This document shows positions 47,749 to 56,830 of a stretch of DNA of 64,000 nucleotides, piece by piece. Under the pieces are notes generated by a model that did no database searches, had not been told where the DNA came from, and was given only the letters and a program-made list of their open reading frames with translations. The DNA is taken from positions 186,001-250,000 of the forward strand of contig CAWAUB010000006.1 of assembly GCA_963785155.1 (NCBI GenBank). The letters are read 5' to 3'. A program made the position numbers and the translations under genes. Source of the stretch: DASUSH01 sp963785155. GTDB taxonomy: Bacteria; Actinomycetota; Thermoleophilia; Solirubrobacterales; 70-9. Each line of letters opens with the position of its first letter. The first letter of the stretch is position 1.

Positions 47749-48597
47749 ATGGAAAGTGGCACCGCAAGCAGGCACCTGAAGATCGACCGCGAGTCCTTCG
47801 GGGCGGCGTTCGGGCACGAGCCGATCGCGATCAAGCATGACCTGATCGACAACCCCCTGCTCTCGCTGGACGCGCTCGGCGATCTCGCCGAGACCCTGCC
47901 CGCGTCGGAGGTCGAGCACAACGTCGGCGACGTCCCGGACATCGTCTCCGGCGGCGAGGGAGTCGAGCGCTCCGAGATGCCGCCCGGGGAGATCGCCCGC
48001 ACGATCGAGACAAACGGCCTCTGGATGGTCCTGAAGCGGATCGAGAAGGTCCCGGCCTACAAGCAGCTTCTCGACGAGACGCTCGACGAGGTCGAGCCGT
48101 TCGTCGCCGACCGTGAGGGCGGGATGACCCAGCGCGAGGGCTTCGTCTTCCTCTCCGCGCCGGGCTCGACGACCCCGTCCCACACGGACCCGGAGCACAA
48201 CATCCTCCTCCAGGTGCGCGGCTGGAAGGAGATGACGGTCGGGCGCTTCCCCGACGAGAAGACCCGCCAGCTCGAGCTCGAGGACCACACCTCCGGCGGC
48301 CATCGGAACATCGACTGGAAGCCGGTCGACCCGCACACCTTTCGCATGGAGCCGGGCGACGCGGTCTACGTGCCCCCGCACGCACCGCACATGGTGAAGA
48401 ACGGCGACACCGGATCCGTGTCCCTGTCGATCACCTGGCGGACGCCGGAGATCGAGCGGGTCGCGCGGGTCAGCTCGGTCAACGCGCGGCTGCGCAAGCT
48501 CGGCCTCGAGCCGAAGGCGCCCGGCTCCCGACCCGGCGCGGACAAGATGAAGGCGAGCGCCTCGAAGGCGCTCGGCAAGGTCCGACGCAAGGGCTAG
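47749..48597 (+). CDS. JmjC/cupin-like Fe(II) oxygenase-type protein
   Basis: 282-residue cupin-like protein. The putative metal site is the HxD pair in GSTTPSHTDPEHNILLQVRG with a distal His in YVPPHAPHMVKNGDTGSVSL, as in bacterial JmjC-type 2-oxoglutarate oxygenases. The N-terminal ~110 residues are helical; the C-terminal ~45 are basic (LRKLGLEPKAPGSRP). Its start lies 3 bases after the acyltransferase stop with a GGAG site, so they form an operon. Hydroxylation of a protein or small molecule is inferred. A perfect GC-rich hairpin follows the stop. Confidence 0.82.
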   Translation: MESGTASRHLKIDRESFGAAFGHEPIAIKHDLIDNPLLSLDALGDLAETLPASEVEHNVGDVPDIVSGGEGVERSEMPPGEIARTIETNGLWMVLKRIEKVPAYKQLLDETLDEVEPFVADREGGMTQREGFVFLSAPGSTTPSHTDPEHNILLQVRGWKEMTVGRFPDEKTRQLELEDHTSGGHRNIDWKPVDPHTFRMEPGDAVYVPPHAPHMVKNGDTGSVSLSITWRTPEIERVARVSSVNARLRKLGLEPKAPGSRPGADKMKASASKALGKVRRKG

Positions 48598-48609
48598 CCA
48601 CCAACGGCG

Positions 48610-48635
48610 AGAGGGGCGGCCGAAGCCGCCCCTCT
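48610..48635 (+). terminator. Terminator hairpin after the JmjC-like gene
   Basis: AGAGGGGCGGC, loop CGAA, GCCGCCCCTCT: perfect 11-base stem with a tetraloop, 13 bases after the stop. No long T-run follows, so it may be Rho-assisted or protect the 3' end; it also lies just beyond the stop of the convergent gene at 48664. Confidence 0.65.
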
Positions 48636-48663
48636 CTGGGGTCCAGCGGGGTTTGGTACGGGG

Positions 48664-49347
48664 TTACTCGGAGGAGGCAACCTCGATCCGCCGGAACTCC
48701 TTGCCGTTCGCGTTGACGTCGAGCGTCACCTGGTGAATCACCGCACCAGGGACGAGATCGTCGACGCTGCCTTCGTCGGCGTTCGGGCAATCGCCCTGGC
48801 CAACGTCGTGGCCGGGTCGGCCGCTCGGTCCCGAGTCTTCCTCGGGAGCCGTCTCGTCACCGGACTCCTCGCCAATGACGGGCGGCGGGCCCGGCCTGGC
48901 GGCCTTGGAGAGGGCTTCCTCGTCCGAGGCGGAGAGAACGGCGATCGTGGTGTCTTCGGTGACCTCACCGGTCAGCGTCTCGCCGGAGTAGAGGTTGATC
49001 ACGAGCGTGCCCGTGTCTTCCTCGAGCCCGGGCGTGAAGGAGGCGACCTCACCGGCCATCTCCTCGGAGTCGGGGACTCCGTCGCCATCCGTGTCCTCAT
49101 CACGAGGATCGGTGCCGCCCTCGAACTCGCCGAGGTTCGGCATTGCGTCGTCATCCTGGTCACGGGCCGACTGATCGACCTTCAGGGAGAGGTCATGTCG
49201 CTTCTCCCAGCGATCCGGGATGTCGTCGTTGTTGCGGTCCTTCGCCACTGCGGTGCCGCTCATTGCGAGCAGCAGCAGTGAGAGTGCACCGACGAGCGCC
49301 AGGGTGACCCGGCGAGCCGGCTTGCGGGTGATTCCGTTCGCGTGCAT
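48664..49347 (-). CDS. Secreted calcium-binding (thrombospondin type 3-like repeat) protein
   Basis: 227 residues. Signal peptide RRVTLALVGALSLLLLAMSG, then Asp-rich calcium loops (DRNNDDIPDRWEKRHDL, DQDDDAMPNLGEFEGGTDPR, DEDTDGDGVPDSEE) as in thrombospondin type 3 repeats. A mostly beta second part follows (LVINLYSGETLTGEVTED), with an acidic Pro/Gly linker and the ending LDVNANGKEFRRIEVASSE. The C-terminal region resembles a small DUF of unknown use. Divergent from the adenosine deaminase gene over about 100 bases. Confidence 0.85.
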   Translation of the reverse strand: MHANGITRKPARRVTLALVGALSLLLLAMSGTAVAKDRNNDDIPDRWEKRHDLSLKVDQSARDQDDDAMPNLGEFEGGTDPRDEDTDGDGVPDSEEMAGEVASFTPGLEEDTGTLVINLYSGETLTGEVTEDTTIAVLSASDEEALSKAARPGPPPVIGEESGDETAPEEDSGPSGRPGHDVGQGDCPNADEGSVDDLVPGAVIHQVTLDVNANGKEFRRIEVASSE

Positions 49348-49451
49348 CTCGTCCTCCTTGGCAGCTCATCTGAGTGCCGTTCGGGGTTGCTGTCGTATGG
49401 GGAACGCGAACGGGCGGACCGTTATTACGGCCGGGTTACGATGCCCGCCTG

Positions 49452-50831
49452 ATGGCACGGACGCTGCTGGCCGCGATCGCCTCCATCCTGCTGCTCGCCG
49501 CACCCGCGAGCGCGAGCACGAATCGCTACCTCGACTCGATCCGCGACGACCCGATCGCGATGAACGAGTTCATGAGGGCGCTGCCGAAGGGCGGCGACAT
49601 CCACAGCCACCTTTCCGGCGCGATCTACGCCGAGTCGATGATCGGGTGGGGCGCGGCCGACGGCATCTGCATCGAAACCGTGAACTACTTCGCCTCGTTT
49701 CCGCCCTGCACGGCGCAGCAGCAGCCCCTCTCCAACGCGCTTACAAACAACATCCTCTACAACGAGATCGTCGCCGCCTGGTCGATGCGGGACTTCGTGC
49801 CAGGCCCCGAAAGCGGCCACGACCACTTCTTCGCCAGCTTCGACAAGTTCTCCGCGACTCAGAGCGTCCGCAAGGGCGACGCGCTCGCGGAGGTGGCGAG
49901 CCGAGCGGCCGACCAGAACGAGCATTACCTGGAGCTCCTTTACACCGCGCAGTTCGGCCGGGTGAACACGCTCGCCAACCAGGTCGGCCTGGGTGACTTC
50001 GCCGCCACCCGCGACGCGCTCCTGGCGGGCGGGATGAGCGACATCGTCGCCGCCGCGAGGACGGAGATGGACGGGATCTACTCGCAGTTCAACGCCACCC
50101 TCGGCTGCGGGACCGATGCCGCGCAGCCCGGCTGCGAGATCCCGATCCGCTTCGACTACCAGGTGCTTCGCGCGATGCCGCCGCAGACCGTCTTCGCGAT
50201 GCTCGTGCTCGGCTTCGAGCTGCAGGAGGCAGACCCACGCTTCGTCGGGCTGAACCTCGTCCAGCCGGAAGACGCGCTCGTCGCCCTGCGCGACTACCGG
50301 CTGCAGATGCGGATGATCGGCTTCCTGCGCGACCAGTACGAGGGCGAGCACGTGACCCTGCACGCCGGCGAGCTGGCGAGCGGCCTGGTGCCGCCGAGCG
50401 ACCTCGACTTCCACATCGGCGCGGCGGTCCGGGTCGCCGGCGCCGATCGGATCGGCCACGGCGTCTCGATCCGCCACGAGAAGGGCGCGAAGAAGCTCCT
50501 GCGGCGGATGGACCGCGACGACGTCCTCGCCGAACAGTGCCTGACCTCGAACAAGCAGATCCTCGAGATCGACGGCCGCCGCCACTCCTTCCCCATCTAC
50601 CGCCGCTTCGGCGTGCCGATCGCCCTCTGCACGGACGACGAGGGTGTCTCCCGCACAGACCTGACCGAGCAGTACCTGCTCGCGACGCGCGAGTACGACC
50701 TCTCCTACGGCGCGCTCAAGAACATCTCCCGCGACTCGCTGGAGCACGGCTTCCTCCAGCCCGACGCGAAGCGGGTGGCGCTGAGTGACCTCGAGGCGGA
50801 CTTCCGGGCGTTCGAGAAGCGCTTCAAGTAG
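49452..50831 (+). CDS. Secreted adenosine deaminase (ADGF-like)
   Basis: 459 residues with a signal peptide (TLLAAIASILLLAAPASA) and the metal-dependent amidohydrolase barrel. Zinc ligands HxH lie in LPKGGDIHSHLSGA, with further motifs VTLHAGELASG (catalytic Glu in HAGE), DRIGHGVSIRH and ALCTDDEGVSRTDLT (Asp ligand). Length and export match ADGF-type secreted adenosine deaminases, which deaminate extracellular adenosine. ATG 49452 fits the signal peptide; the in-frame extension upstream is not secretory. No purine transport gene is nearby. Confidence 0.9.
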   Translation: MARTLLAAIASILLLAAPASASTNRYLDSIRDDPIAMNEFMRALPKGGDIHSHLSGAIYAESMIGWGAADGICIETVNYFASFPPCTAQQQPLSNALTNNILYNEIVAAWSMRDFVPGPESGHDHFFASFDKFSATQSVRKGDALAEVASRAADQNEHYLELLYTAQFGRVNTLANQVGLGDFAATRDALLAGGMSDIVAAARTEMDGIYSQFNATLGCGTDAAQPGCEIPIRFDYQVLRAMPPQTVFAMLVLGFELQEADPRFVGLNLVQPEDALVALRDYRLQMRMIGFLRDQYEGEHVTLHAGELASGLVPPSDLDFHIGAAVRVAGADRIGHGVSIRHEKGAKKLLRRMDRDDVLAEQCLTSNKQILEIDGRRHSFPIYRRFGVPIALCTDDEGVSRTDLTEQYLLATREYDLSYGALKNISRDSLEHGFLQPDAKRVALSDLEADFRAFEKRFK

Positions 50832-50936
50832 CCAGGCCGCTCGCCGACCGGCTTAGATCGCCGTTACGAAACTCTCTTACAAATCGAGGAGAACGGCGTC
50901 ATACACATGATGGACGCACTACGGGAGGGAGCCCGG

Positions 50937-51164
50937 ATGCATACGCAGGTCGCCGCCTTCATTGTCAGCTTCGACGGACCGCCGCTCGACTACACGGCGC
51001 TCGTCAACCTCCAGAGCGCCGATATCACGGTCCTCGACGAGCTCGCGGTGCGCGTCCAGCTCGAAGCCACGGATGACCACGACGCTCTCGCGCGTGTCAG
51101 GTACGCGCTCGCGGACCGGCCCTACGTGGACTTCGAGGTGGTCGGCGGCGTTCGCGTCGACTGA
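50937..51164 (+). CDS. Small conserved-looking alpha/beta protein (75 aa)
   Basis: Unrecognised. ATG 50937 follows GGGAGGGAG; the product MHTQVAAFIVSFDGPPLDYT continues with VRVQLEATDDHDALARVRYA and ends VDFEVVGGVRVD. The alternation suggests a small alpha/beta fold such as an ACT-like or ferredoxin-like unit. An ATG at 50907 is a longer alternative. It is convergent with the L7/L12-like gene, stops 4 bases apart. Confidence 0.65.
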   Translation: MHTQVAAFIVSFDGPPLDYTALVNLQSADITVLDELAVRVQLEATDDHDALARVRYALADRPYVDFEVVGGVRVD

Positions 51165-51167
51165 CCC

Positions 51168-51422
51168 TCAGAGCGCGCTGACCACGTTGCGGGCGGTCTC
51201 GAGGTCGGCGTTCGTGAGCTCGCGGTAGCGCACGATCGCTTCCATCTGCTTGCCCGCCTGGGCAAGCTCGAGGACATCCGGAGGGACGTCCGTGCCTGGC
51301 GCGGCGTAGGGGACGCCCGCCTTCTCGGAGACGATCGCGAGCTGCCCCTCGATTGCGCGCAGGCGCTCGTTGATGGCGGCAAAGCGGCGGTTCAGATCCT
51401 CGGCGTCGTATGCGGCGGGCAT
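51168..51422 (-). CDS. Small protein with ribosomal L7/L12 C-terminal-like segment (84 aa)
   Basis: MPAAYDAEDLNRRFAAINER forms an N-terminal helix with QLAIVSEKAGVPY. The second half, VLELAQAGKQMEAIVRYREL followed by NADLETARNVVSAL, matches the alpha-helical face of the L7/L12 C-terminal domain, which binds translation factors. Full-length L7/L12 is ~125 residues, so this is a shortened relative of unknown use. It forms a pair with the basic protein encoded 13 bases upstream. Confidence 0.72.
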   Translation of the reverse strand: MPAAYDAEDLNRRFAAINERLRAIEGQLAIVSEKAGVPYAAPGTDVPPDVLELAQAGKQMEAIVRYRELTNADLETARNVVSAL

Positions 51423-51435
51423 GTGGATTCCTTTC

Positions 51436-51621
51436 CTATTTCTTCTTGCGCGACTTCCGGCCGCCGAGGCCGCCGGCCACTCCACCGTGCGTGCTGGTGG
51501 AGGCGACGACGGAGTCCTTGGCATGCCGTTTCAGCCGCTTGAGCAGGCCCGGAGGCTTTGGCTCGGGCTCATCGCCCGGCTCCGGAGCGGATGGCTCGCG
51601 GCGGTCGTCGGCATCGCTCAC
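51436..51621 (-). CDS. Small acidic-then-basic protein (61 aa)
   Basis: Unrecognised. The N-terminal half is acidic and Pro-rich (EPSAPEPGDEPEPKPPG) and the C-terminal half basic with a Gly-rich stretch (KRLKRHAKDSVVAS, GGVAGGLGGRKSRKKK). The KSRKKK end could bind nucleic acid or phospholipid. It lies upstream of the L7/L12-like gene on the same strand and is divergent from the LVIVD-type secreted gene. Probably real from its position and codon pattern. Confidence 0.55.
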   Translation of the reverse strand: MSDADDRREPSAPEPGDEPEPKPPGLLKRLKRHAKDSVVASTSTHGGVAGGLGGRKSRKKK

Positions 51622-51774
51622 ACGCGCAGCCTAACCCGCGGCCCGAACTTCCCGAACTCGTTGCGTTTGAATCGAACCACTGGCGGGTACGGCCAATTCG
51701 GATTCACTCGGCGCAGGGGCTCAGGGCCGCAGGGGAACGGGCGCAGGGGGCCCACACCCGCGAAGGAGTTCGAT

Positions 51775-53400
51775 ATGCGTAACGCCGTCCGCACGGCCCT
51801 GGCCAGCCTGGGGCTCGTGGTGTCCCTTTTGATCCCAAGCGCCGCCCTCGCAGACCCGGGCGAGCCACACAGCGACGACATCCCGGTCCCGGCGCCGACC
51901 AATCCGGTAACCCCTCCTGGGATCGAGGGGATGCAGCTGCTTGGCGCGGCCGACAAGGACGGCACCATCAACTCAGACATCGCGTTCTACGGCAATCTCG
52001 CCTACGTGGGCAACTTCGACGGCTTCCGGATCATCGACATCTCGGATCCCTCGCAGATGCAGGTGCTGAGCGACACAACGTGCCGGGCCAACCAGGGCGA
52101 CGTGTCCGTGTTCTCCGGTCACGGCAATCGTCGCTACCTCCTCCAGTCGATCGACCGCACGGTCACCGCACCCGACTGCACCGCGGTCGATACCCCGACA
52201 GTCCAGGAGACCGACGAGTTCGGCGTCCCCTGGACGCGTGCGAAGTTCGGCTACGAGGGCCTCCGGCTCTTCGATGTGACCGATCCGACCAACCCGCAGT
52301 ACATGCATTTCTTCCGCACCGAGTGCGGCTCACACACCCACACGCTGGTGCCGGACCACGGCCAGGTACACGCCTACGTCGCGTCCTACCCCCTGCTCTC
52401 GCAGATCACCCCGCAGGAGGATCGCGAGGCCGCCGGCGACCTGTTCTGCGACCCGCCGCACAGCAAGATCTCGATCGTCTCGATCCCGCGCCACGACCCG
52501 GCGTCGGGGACGGTGAAGACGCAGCCGCTGCACGAAGGCACCGAGCCCTACGACAACGACGGGCCGCCGTCGAGCCACGAGCATCCGGACGGTTCCGTCG
52601 AATGGCACGGGACGGCGCCGCCGTTCCAGGCCTGCCACGACCACCAGGCGTTCATGCCGCGGGACATCATGGTCGCCTCCTGCGCCGGTGACCTGCAGTA
52701 CTGGGACATCTCCGACCCGGCGAACCCGACGTCGAACGTCCCGGGACGCGTGACGTTGATCCAGCGCGAGGTCGATACGGACGACCCGGCGACGCCGGCG
52801 GACGAGCGGCTCGAGTCGTTCGACTTCGTCCACAACGCGACGGTCACCTGGGATGGCCAGATGGTCGCCGCCGTGGACGAGGCGGGCGGCGGCGTCCAGG
52901 CCCGCTGCGACGGCGATCAGACCTGGCGCGGATTCACCTGGTTCTACCCGCTGGTGGAGCCGGGGACGCCGGTCGACGGGTTCGGCGAGCTGGGCCGCTA
53001 CATCATCCCTCGTCCGCAGGGCACCGAGACATGCGTCTCGCACAACGGCAACGTGCTGCCGACCACCAACGGCCGCTACTGGCAGGTCCAGGCCTACTAC
53101 CAGGCCGGCAACTCCTGGCTCGATTTCACCGAGCCGGGGGCGGCCGAGGAGGTGGGCTTCTCGGACCTCGAGGACGCGACCGGCGCGGCCGACTCGTGGT
53201 CGACGTACTGGTACAACGGCACGATGTACGCCAACGGCGGCCTCAACCGCCGGCCCGGGACCAACCGCGGGTTCGAGGCGTACCAGCTGATCGGCTCCGA
53301 CGGCGTGCCGGTGAAGACCCGCGGCTGGAGCTCGCTCAACCCGCAGACCCAGGAAACCTGGCAGGTCCCGCGGGGTCCCAAGAAGAAGAACAGGCCCTGA
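51775..53400 (+). CDS. Secreted LVIVD/beta-propeller-like protein
   Basis: 541 residues with a signal peptide (LASLGLVVSLLIPSAALA). Repeats such as NSDIAFYGNLAYVGNFDGFR, IIDISDPSQMQVLS, LRLFDVTDPTNPQYMHFF and DLQYWDISDPANPTSNVPGR match LVIVD-type beta-propeller blades. Several His-rich segments (ECGSHTHTLVPDHG, ACHDHQAFMPRD) could bind metal, and paired Cys suggest disulfides. Strong GAAGGAG precedes ATG 51775. The C-terminus is basic (KKKNRP) without an anchor. Role unknown, probably extracellular. Confidence 0.85.
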   Translation: MRNAVRTALASLGLVVSLLIPSAALADPGEPHSDDIPVPAPTNPVTPPGIEGMQLLGAADKDGTINSDIAFYGNLAYVGNFDGFRIIDISDPSQMQVLSDTTCRANQGDVSVFSGHGNRRYLLQSIDRTVTAPDCTAVDTPTVQETDEFGVPWTRAKFGYEGLRLFDVTDPTNPQYMHFFRTECGSHTHTLVPDHGQVHAYVASYPLLSQITPQEDREAAGDLFCDPPHSKISIVSIPRHDPASGTVKTQPLHEGTEPYDNDGPPSSHEHPDGSVEWHGTAPPFQACHDHQAFMPRDIMVASCAGDLQYWDISDPANPTSNVPGRVTLIQREVDTDDPATPADERLESFDFVHNATVTWDGQMVAAVDEAGGGVQARCDGDQTWRGFTWFYPLVEPGTPVDGFGELGRYIIPRPQGTETCVSHNGNVLPTTNGRYWQVQAYYQAGNSWLDFTEPGAAEEVGFSDLEDATGAADSWSTYWYNGTMYANGGLNRRPGTNRGFEAYQLIGSDGVPVKTRGWSSLNPQTQETWQVPRGPKKKNRP

Positions 53401-53433
53401 CCTGGACGCCGGGAGGCGCGCTCACGGCATCAG

Positions 53434-55143
53434 TCATCCCGGCGGGAGCAGGCCGCGTGGCCCGAGCACATTGGTGAGCGTCGTCGCCATCTGCGTGTAG
53501 CCGTCCGCGTTCGGATGGATGCCGCCGTCAGTGGTGATCACCCAGGGATCGCCTGCGCAGAATCCAGGCGTGTTCTTGAGCGAGTTCTGCGTATCGGTGG
53601 ACTGATGGCTCGTGCCGTCGACGAGCTGGCCCGTCCCGCAGTCGTGGGTGGCGGTCCAGGTCTGCTGGCCCACCGGAGGGACGCCGATGTGAAAGCGGGG
53701 CACCAGTTGCGGATCCGGACTCCCGGGTTCGATCTGGGCCTGGATCGGGATCAGTCGCGAAGCTTCGTCCGGTAACGCTCGTTTGGTGGTCTCGACCGCA
53801 GTTGCGATCTGATCGTTGAAGAAATTGATCATCGCCTCCACCTGCCAATTGCTGAAGTTCGTCAGCCAGGGATCCGAGAGCGGGTACTGGAACACCACGA
53901 CCTTTGCGCTCGTTGTCCCCTTGAGGAGCGCGGTGTAGACGCGCTGGAGGTTTCCGGCCAGGTCGACCTTCTCGAAGAAGGGGCGGATGCAGTCCTGGAG
54001 ATCCGCGACCGTCGATCGGCTCGCGCAGCCGACTCCGTCGCCGAACAGGATCGTCGAGAGGAGCGGGTTTGCCCCAAGGGTCATCGGAATCAGTTCAGGG
54101 TCGTCGGCGATGATCGACTTGAGCTGATCGCTGAACGGGCCACCCGGCAGCCAATCGGTCGGCGCCGAACCGGTCACCGCGAGGTTCTGAAACACGCCCG
54201 GCGAGGACACCTTGTAATCACCCGGGTCGATCGAATTGGCGAACTGGGCTGCCCAGGAGATCCGGTTCTCGAGCCCGTAGTCCTTGCTCCACCCGGGCGG
54301 GCCGGTGTACTTCGGCCCGTTGTCCGAGTTCGACGAGCAGCGGTTGTTGAGGTTGTCGGGCGGCCGGCAGTCGAAGAGCTGGGTCAACTGCATCGGCGTG
54401 CCGTCACCCATGAAGCCGAAACCGGCGGTGACCGAGTCACCCATCGCCCGCATGCGCCAGGGCAGGACCGAAACCCCGATCGAACCGTGGCTCGCCCGAT
54501 CGCCTGCGGTCGCGTCAACCAGCAGGGTGTCCTGGCCCGAGAAGCCGGGCTCCGGCGTGTAGCGGGCGGTCAGGACCCTCACGTCGCCTCCGCTCGAGCT
54601 CGAGCGGCGGATCCGGTCGACCTCGCCGGAGAACGCTGAATCGACGAGGCTGAGCTTCCGGAGGTCCTCCCCGGTGCACCGGATTCGGATCTCGACCGGA
54701 CTCTCCGCGCGAGCTACCGCGTGTTTGTCCGTGCAATGCCGCGGGTCTTCCTCCCCGATCGCGATCCGCACCGACGTACGGAAGATCTGACCGTTGCGCT
54801 CCCGCTCGACGACTATGTGGTCACGTCCGCGATAGCGGCGATCTGGGCGGTAGCGAACCCTCTCGCGATCCTGATCGACGACGCCGAGATCTCCGTGGCG
54901 GGGCCTCCTCGCGATCTCCACGCGATGCCCGTCGAGCCCGTCGCAGCCGAGCTTCAGGAAGCTCGCCGCGCCGGCTTCGATCCCAGTGTGCCGCGCCGGA
55001 CACCTCGGCATCGAGGCCCCTTCAAGCGTCTGGTCACCTTCGCTCCCGGGAGCCGCCACGGCCACGGGCACTCCGTGCGCCATCGCCACCGCAGCGGCTG
55101 CCGCGACGACCTTCAGACCTAACCCCGCGTCCTTGCGAGCCAT
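53434..55143 (-). CDS. Secreted SGNH/GDSL-family hydrolase
   Basis: 569 residues. After a signal peptide (VVAAAAAVAMAHGVPVAVAA) comes an Asp/Arg-rich beta-sandwich-like region of ~190 residues, perhaps Ig-like, then the SGNH hydrolase: block I MRAMGDSVTAGFGFMGDG (Ser nucleophile in GDSV), GANPLL block and the terminal DGGIHPNADGYTQM (Asp/His pair). Substrate may be lipid or polysaccharide esters. It starts 43 bases after the FAD monooxygenase gene on the same strand and may share its transcript. Upstream read-through to 55695 is not used. Confidence 0.87.
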   Translation of the reverse strand: MARKDAGLGLKVVAAAAAVAMAHGVPVAVAAPGSEGDQTLEGASMPRCPARHTGIEAGAASFLKLGCDGLDGHRVEIARRPRHGDLGVVDQDRERVRYRPDRRYRGRDHIVVERERNGQIFRTSVRIAIGEEDPRHCTDKHAVARAESPVEIRIRCTGEDLRKLSLVDSAFSGEVDRIRRSSSSGGDVRVLTARYTPEPGFSGQDTLLVDATAGDRASHGSIGVSVLPWRMRAMGDSVTAGFGFMGDGTPMQLTQLFDCRPPDNLNNRCSSNSDNGPKYTGPPGWSKDYGLENRISWAAQFANSIDPGDYKVSSPGVFQNLAVTGSAPTDWLPGGPFSDQLKSIIADDPELIPMTLGANPLLSTILFGDGVGCASRSTVADLQDCIRPFFEKVDLAGNLQRVYTALLKGTTSAKVVVFQYPLSDPWLTNFSNWQVEAMINFFNDQIATAVETTKRALPDEASRLIPIQAQIEPGSPDPQLVPRFHIGVPPVGQQTWTATHDCGTGQLVDGTSHQSTDTQNSLKNTPGFCAGDPWVITTDGGIHPNADGYTQMATTLTNVLGPRGLLPPG

Positions 55144-55186
55144 CCGGGCAAAGTTACCGCGCCAGGGGAAATCCGAGCTCAGAAAC

Positions 55187-56820
55187 TTAGAATCGTGCTG
55201 AGAGCTCCCCGCAGGTCCTCGGCGGGCGTTCCCCGGCGCGCTGCGCGCGCCAGCCGACGAAGCCGTCGGGTCGGACCAGCACGGCGCCGTCGGGCTCGAC
55301 TCCGTAGAGCTCCTCGAAGCCGCCGGTCGGCGCCTGCAGGTCACCCGCGTCGCCGACGGTGAGCACCTCGATCGGCACCTGCCGCGGTGCGGCCGCCTGT
55401 TCCGCGGCGGCGGTCCAGGCGGCGCCGTCGGACCCGGTGAGCAAGACGAAGCCGCCGCCGAACGTGTCGAGGGTGGACACGCGCTTGCCGTCGCGTTCCA
55501 CCCACATGTGCGGCGCGCGGCCGCCGGGGCACGCGTTCTGCACGTACTCGGCAACCGGGTTCTCGACCGGCGGTGGCGTGGTTCCGTCAGGCGCCACCGC
55601 ACCCTCCTCATAGCGGAACCCGAGGTCCATGCCCTGGCGCCCGCCCGGCGGCCGGGCCGCGATGCCCTTCCGGACCGTGTCGAGGTCGCCCGCACGCACC
55701 GCCTCGACCATCTTGATCATCCCGCCGCCGCGCTTGGCGCTGTAGGCCACGTTCGTCTCGGCGACGGCCCGCCGCTCGATCTCGTAGGTATCCAGGAGGT
55801 CGGGGCCGGCCCAGCCGGAGACCACGGCCCCCACCTTCCACGCAACGTTGTGGGCCGAGTGGATTCCGGTGTTCATCCCGACGCCGCCGTCGGGCGTCGT
55901 CCGATGCGCCGCGTCGCCCGTGAGCAGCACCCGCCGGTCGCGGAACGCGGTCGAGAGCTCGGCGCCCATGATCCACGACTTGATGCTGATGATCTCGACC
56001 TCGAGGTCCTCGACCCCGGCGGCGGCGCGGATCGTCTCCACGGAGCGCTCCTCGGTGAAGTCCTCGACGGTTTCGCCCGCGCCGAGGTTGACGTGCAGGA
56101 GCCAGAGGTCGTCCCCGTTGATGGTCACGAACGATCCGGTGAGGTCCGGACGTGATCACCGCGTAGCTCCAGGCCGGGCCGGTCGCTGCACCAGCGAGTC
56201 CAAGCGGCGCGCGATGGAAGATGTTGACGAAGTGACCCATGTCGGAATCGCCGGTCCGGCCGATGCCGCAGGCGTCGCGCACGGTGCTGTCGTTGCCGTC
56301 GGCGGCGATCATGTACTCGGCGCGGACGGTGCTCGTCTCGCCCCCTCGTGGGCGACGATCGTCGCGGTCACGCCGTCGTCGTCCTGCTCGAAGCTGGTCA
56401 TCTCGAAGCCGAAGTGCAGATCGGCGAGATCGTGGGACTCGGCTCGGTCGCGCAGCACCGCCTCGGTGATGTTCTGCGGGCAGCGCAGCCCCGTCATCGG
56501 GCTCTGGGGCTCGGGCGCCAAGTCGTCGGGCTCGACCGTCTCGGTGCGGCCGAGCTCCTCCCCGGAGAGGGTGGTGGTCCACACCATGCGCTGGCAGAAC
56601 TCGCGCGGAACGCCTCGGCGGCGCACCTCGTCCTCGGCGCCCCACGAGCCGCAAGAGCTCCGCGGTGCGCTGCATGATCCCGACGGCCTTCGGATGCTCG
56701 AGCGTGCCGGGGTACGTGTTGACCAGCAGATGACGGGACGCCGAGGTGCGAGAGCGTCAGCGAGGCGGACAGGCCGGCCGGTCCACCGCCGACGATCAGG
56801 ACCGGCGTCTCGCTGCGCAT
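55187..56820 (-). CDS. FAD-dependent aromatic monooxygenase (at least four frameshifts)
   Basis: Class A flavoprotein hydroxylase (PheA/TfdB type). From ATG 56820 the first frame has the FAD motif PVLIVGGGPAGLSASLTLSH. Frames change near 56730, 56650, 56345 and 56160; the pieces include GVPREFCQRMVWTTTLSGEE, FGFEMTSFEQDDDGVTATIV, EYMIAADGNDSTVRDACGI (DG motif) and GPAWSYAVIT. The last long frame has LLTGDAAHRTTPDGGVGMNT (second FAD motif) and a C-terminal thioredoxin-like fold. Corrected length ~545. The error density is much higher than in neighbours, so a decaying gene cannot be excluded. It follows the decarboxylase by 10 bases. Confidence 0.8.
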
Positions 56821-56830
56821 GGATCCCACC

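Noticed and set aside
46636..48390. 584-codon minus-strand frame
   Set aside because: Antisense to the CelD-like and JmjC-like genes, which have clear motifs and ribosome sites.
49425..50747. 440-codon minus-strand frame
   Set aside because: Antisense to the adenosine deaminase with its conserved HxH and HAGE motifs.
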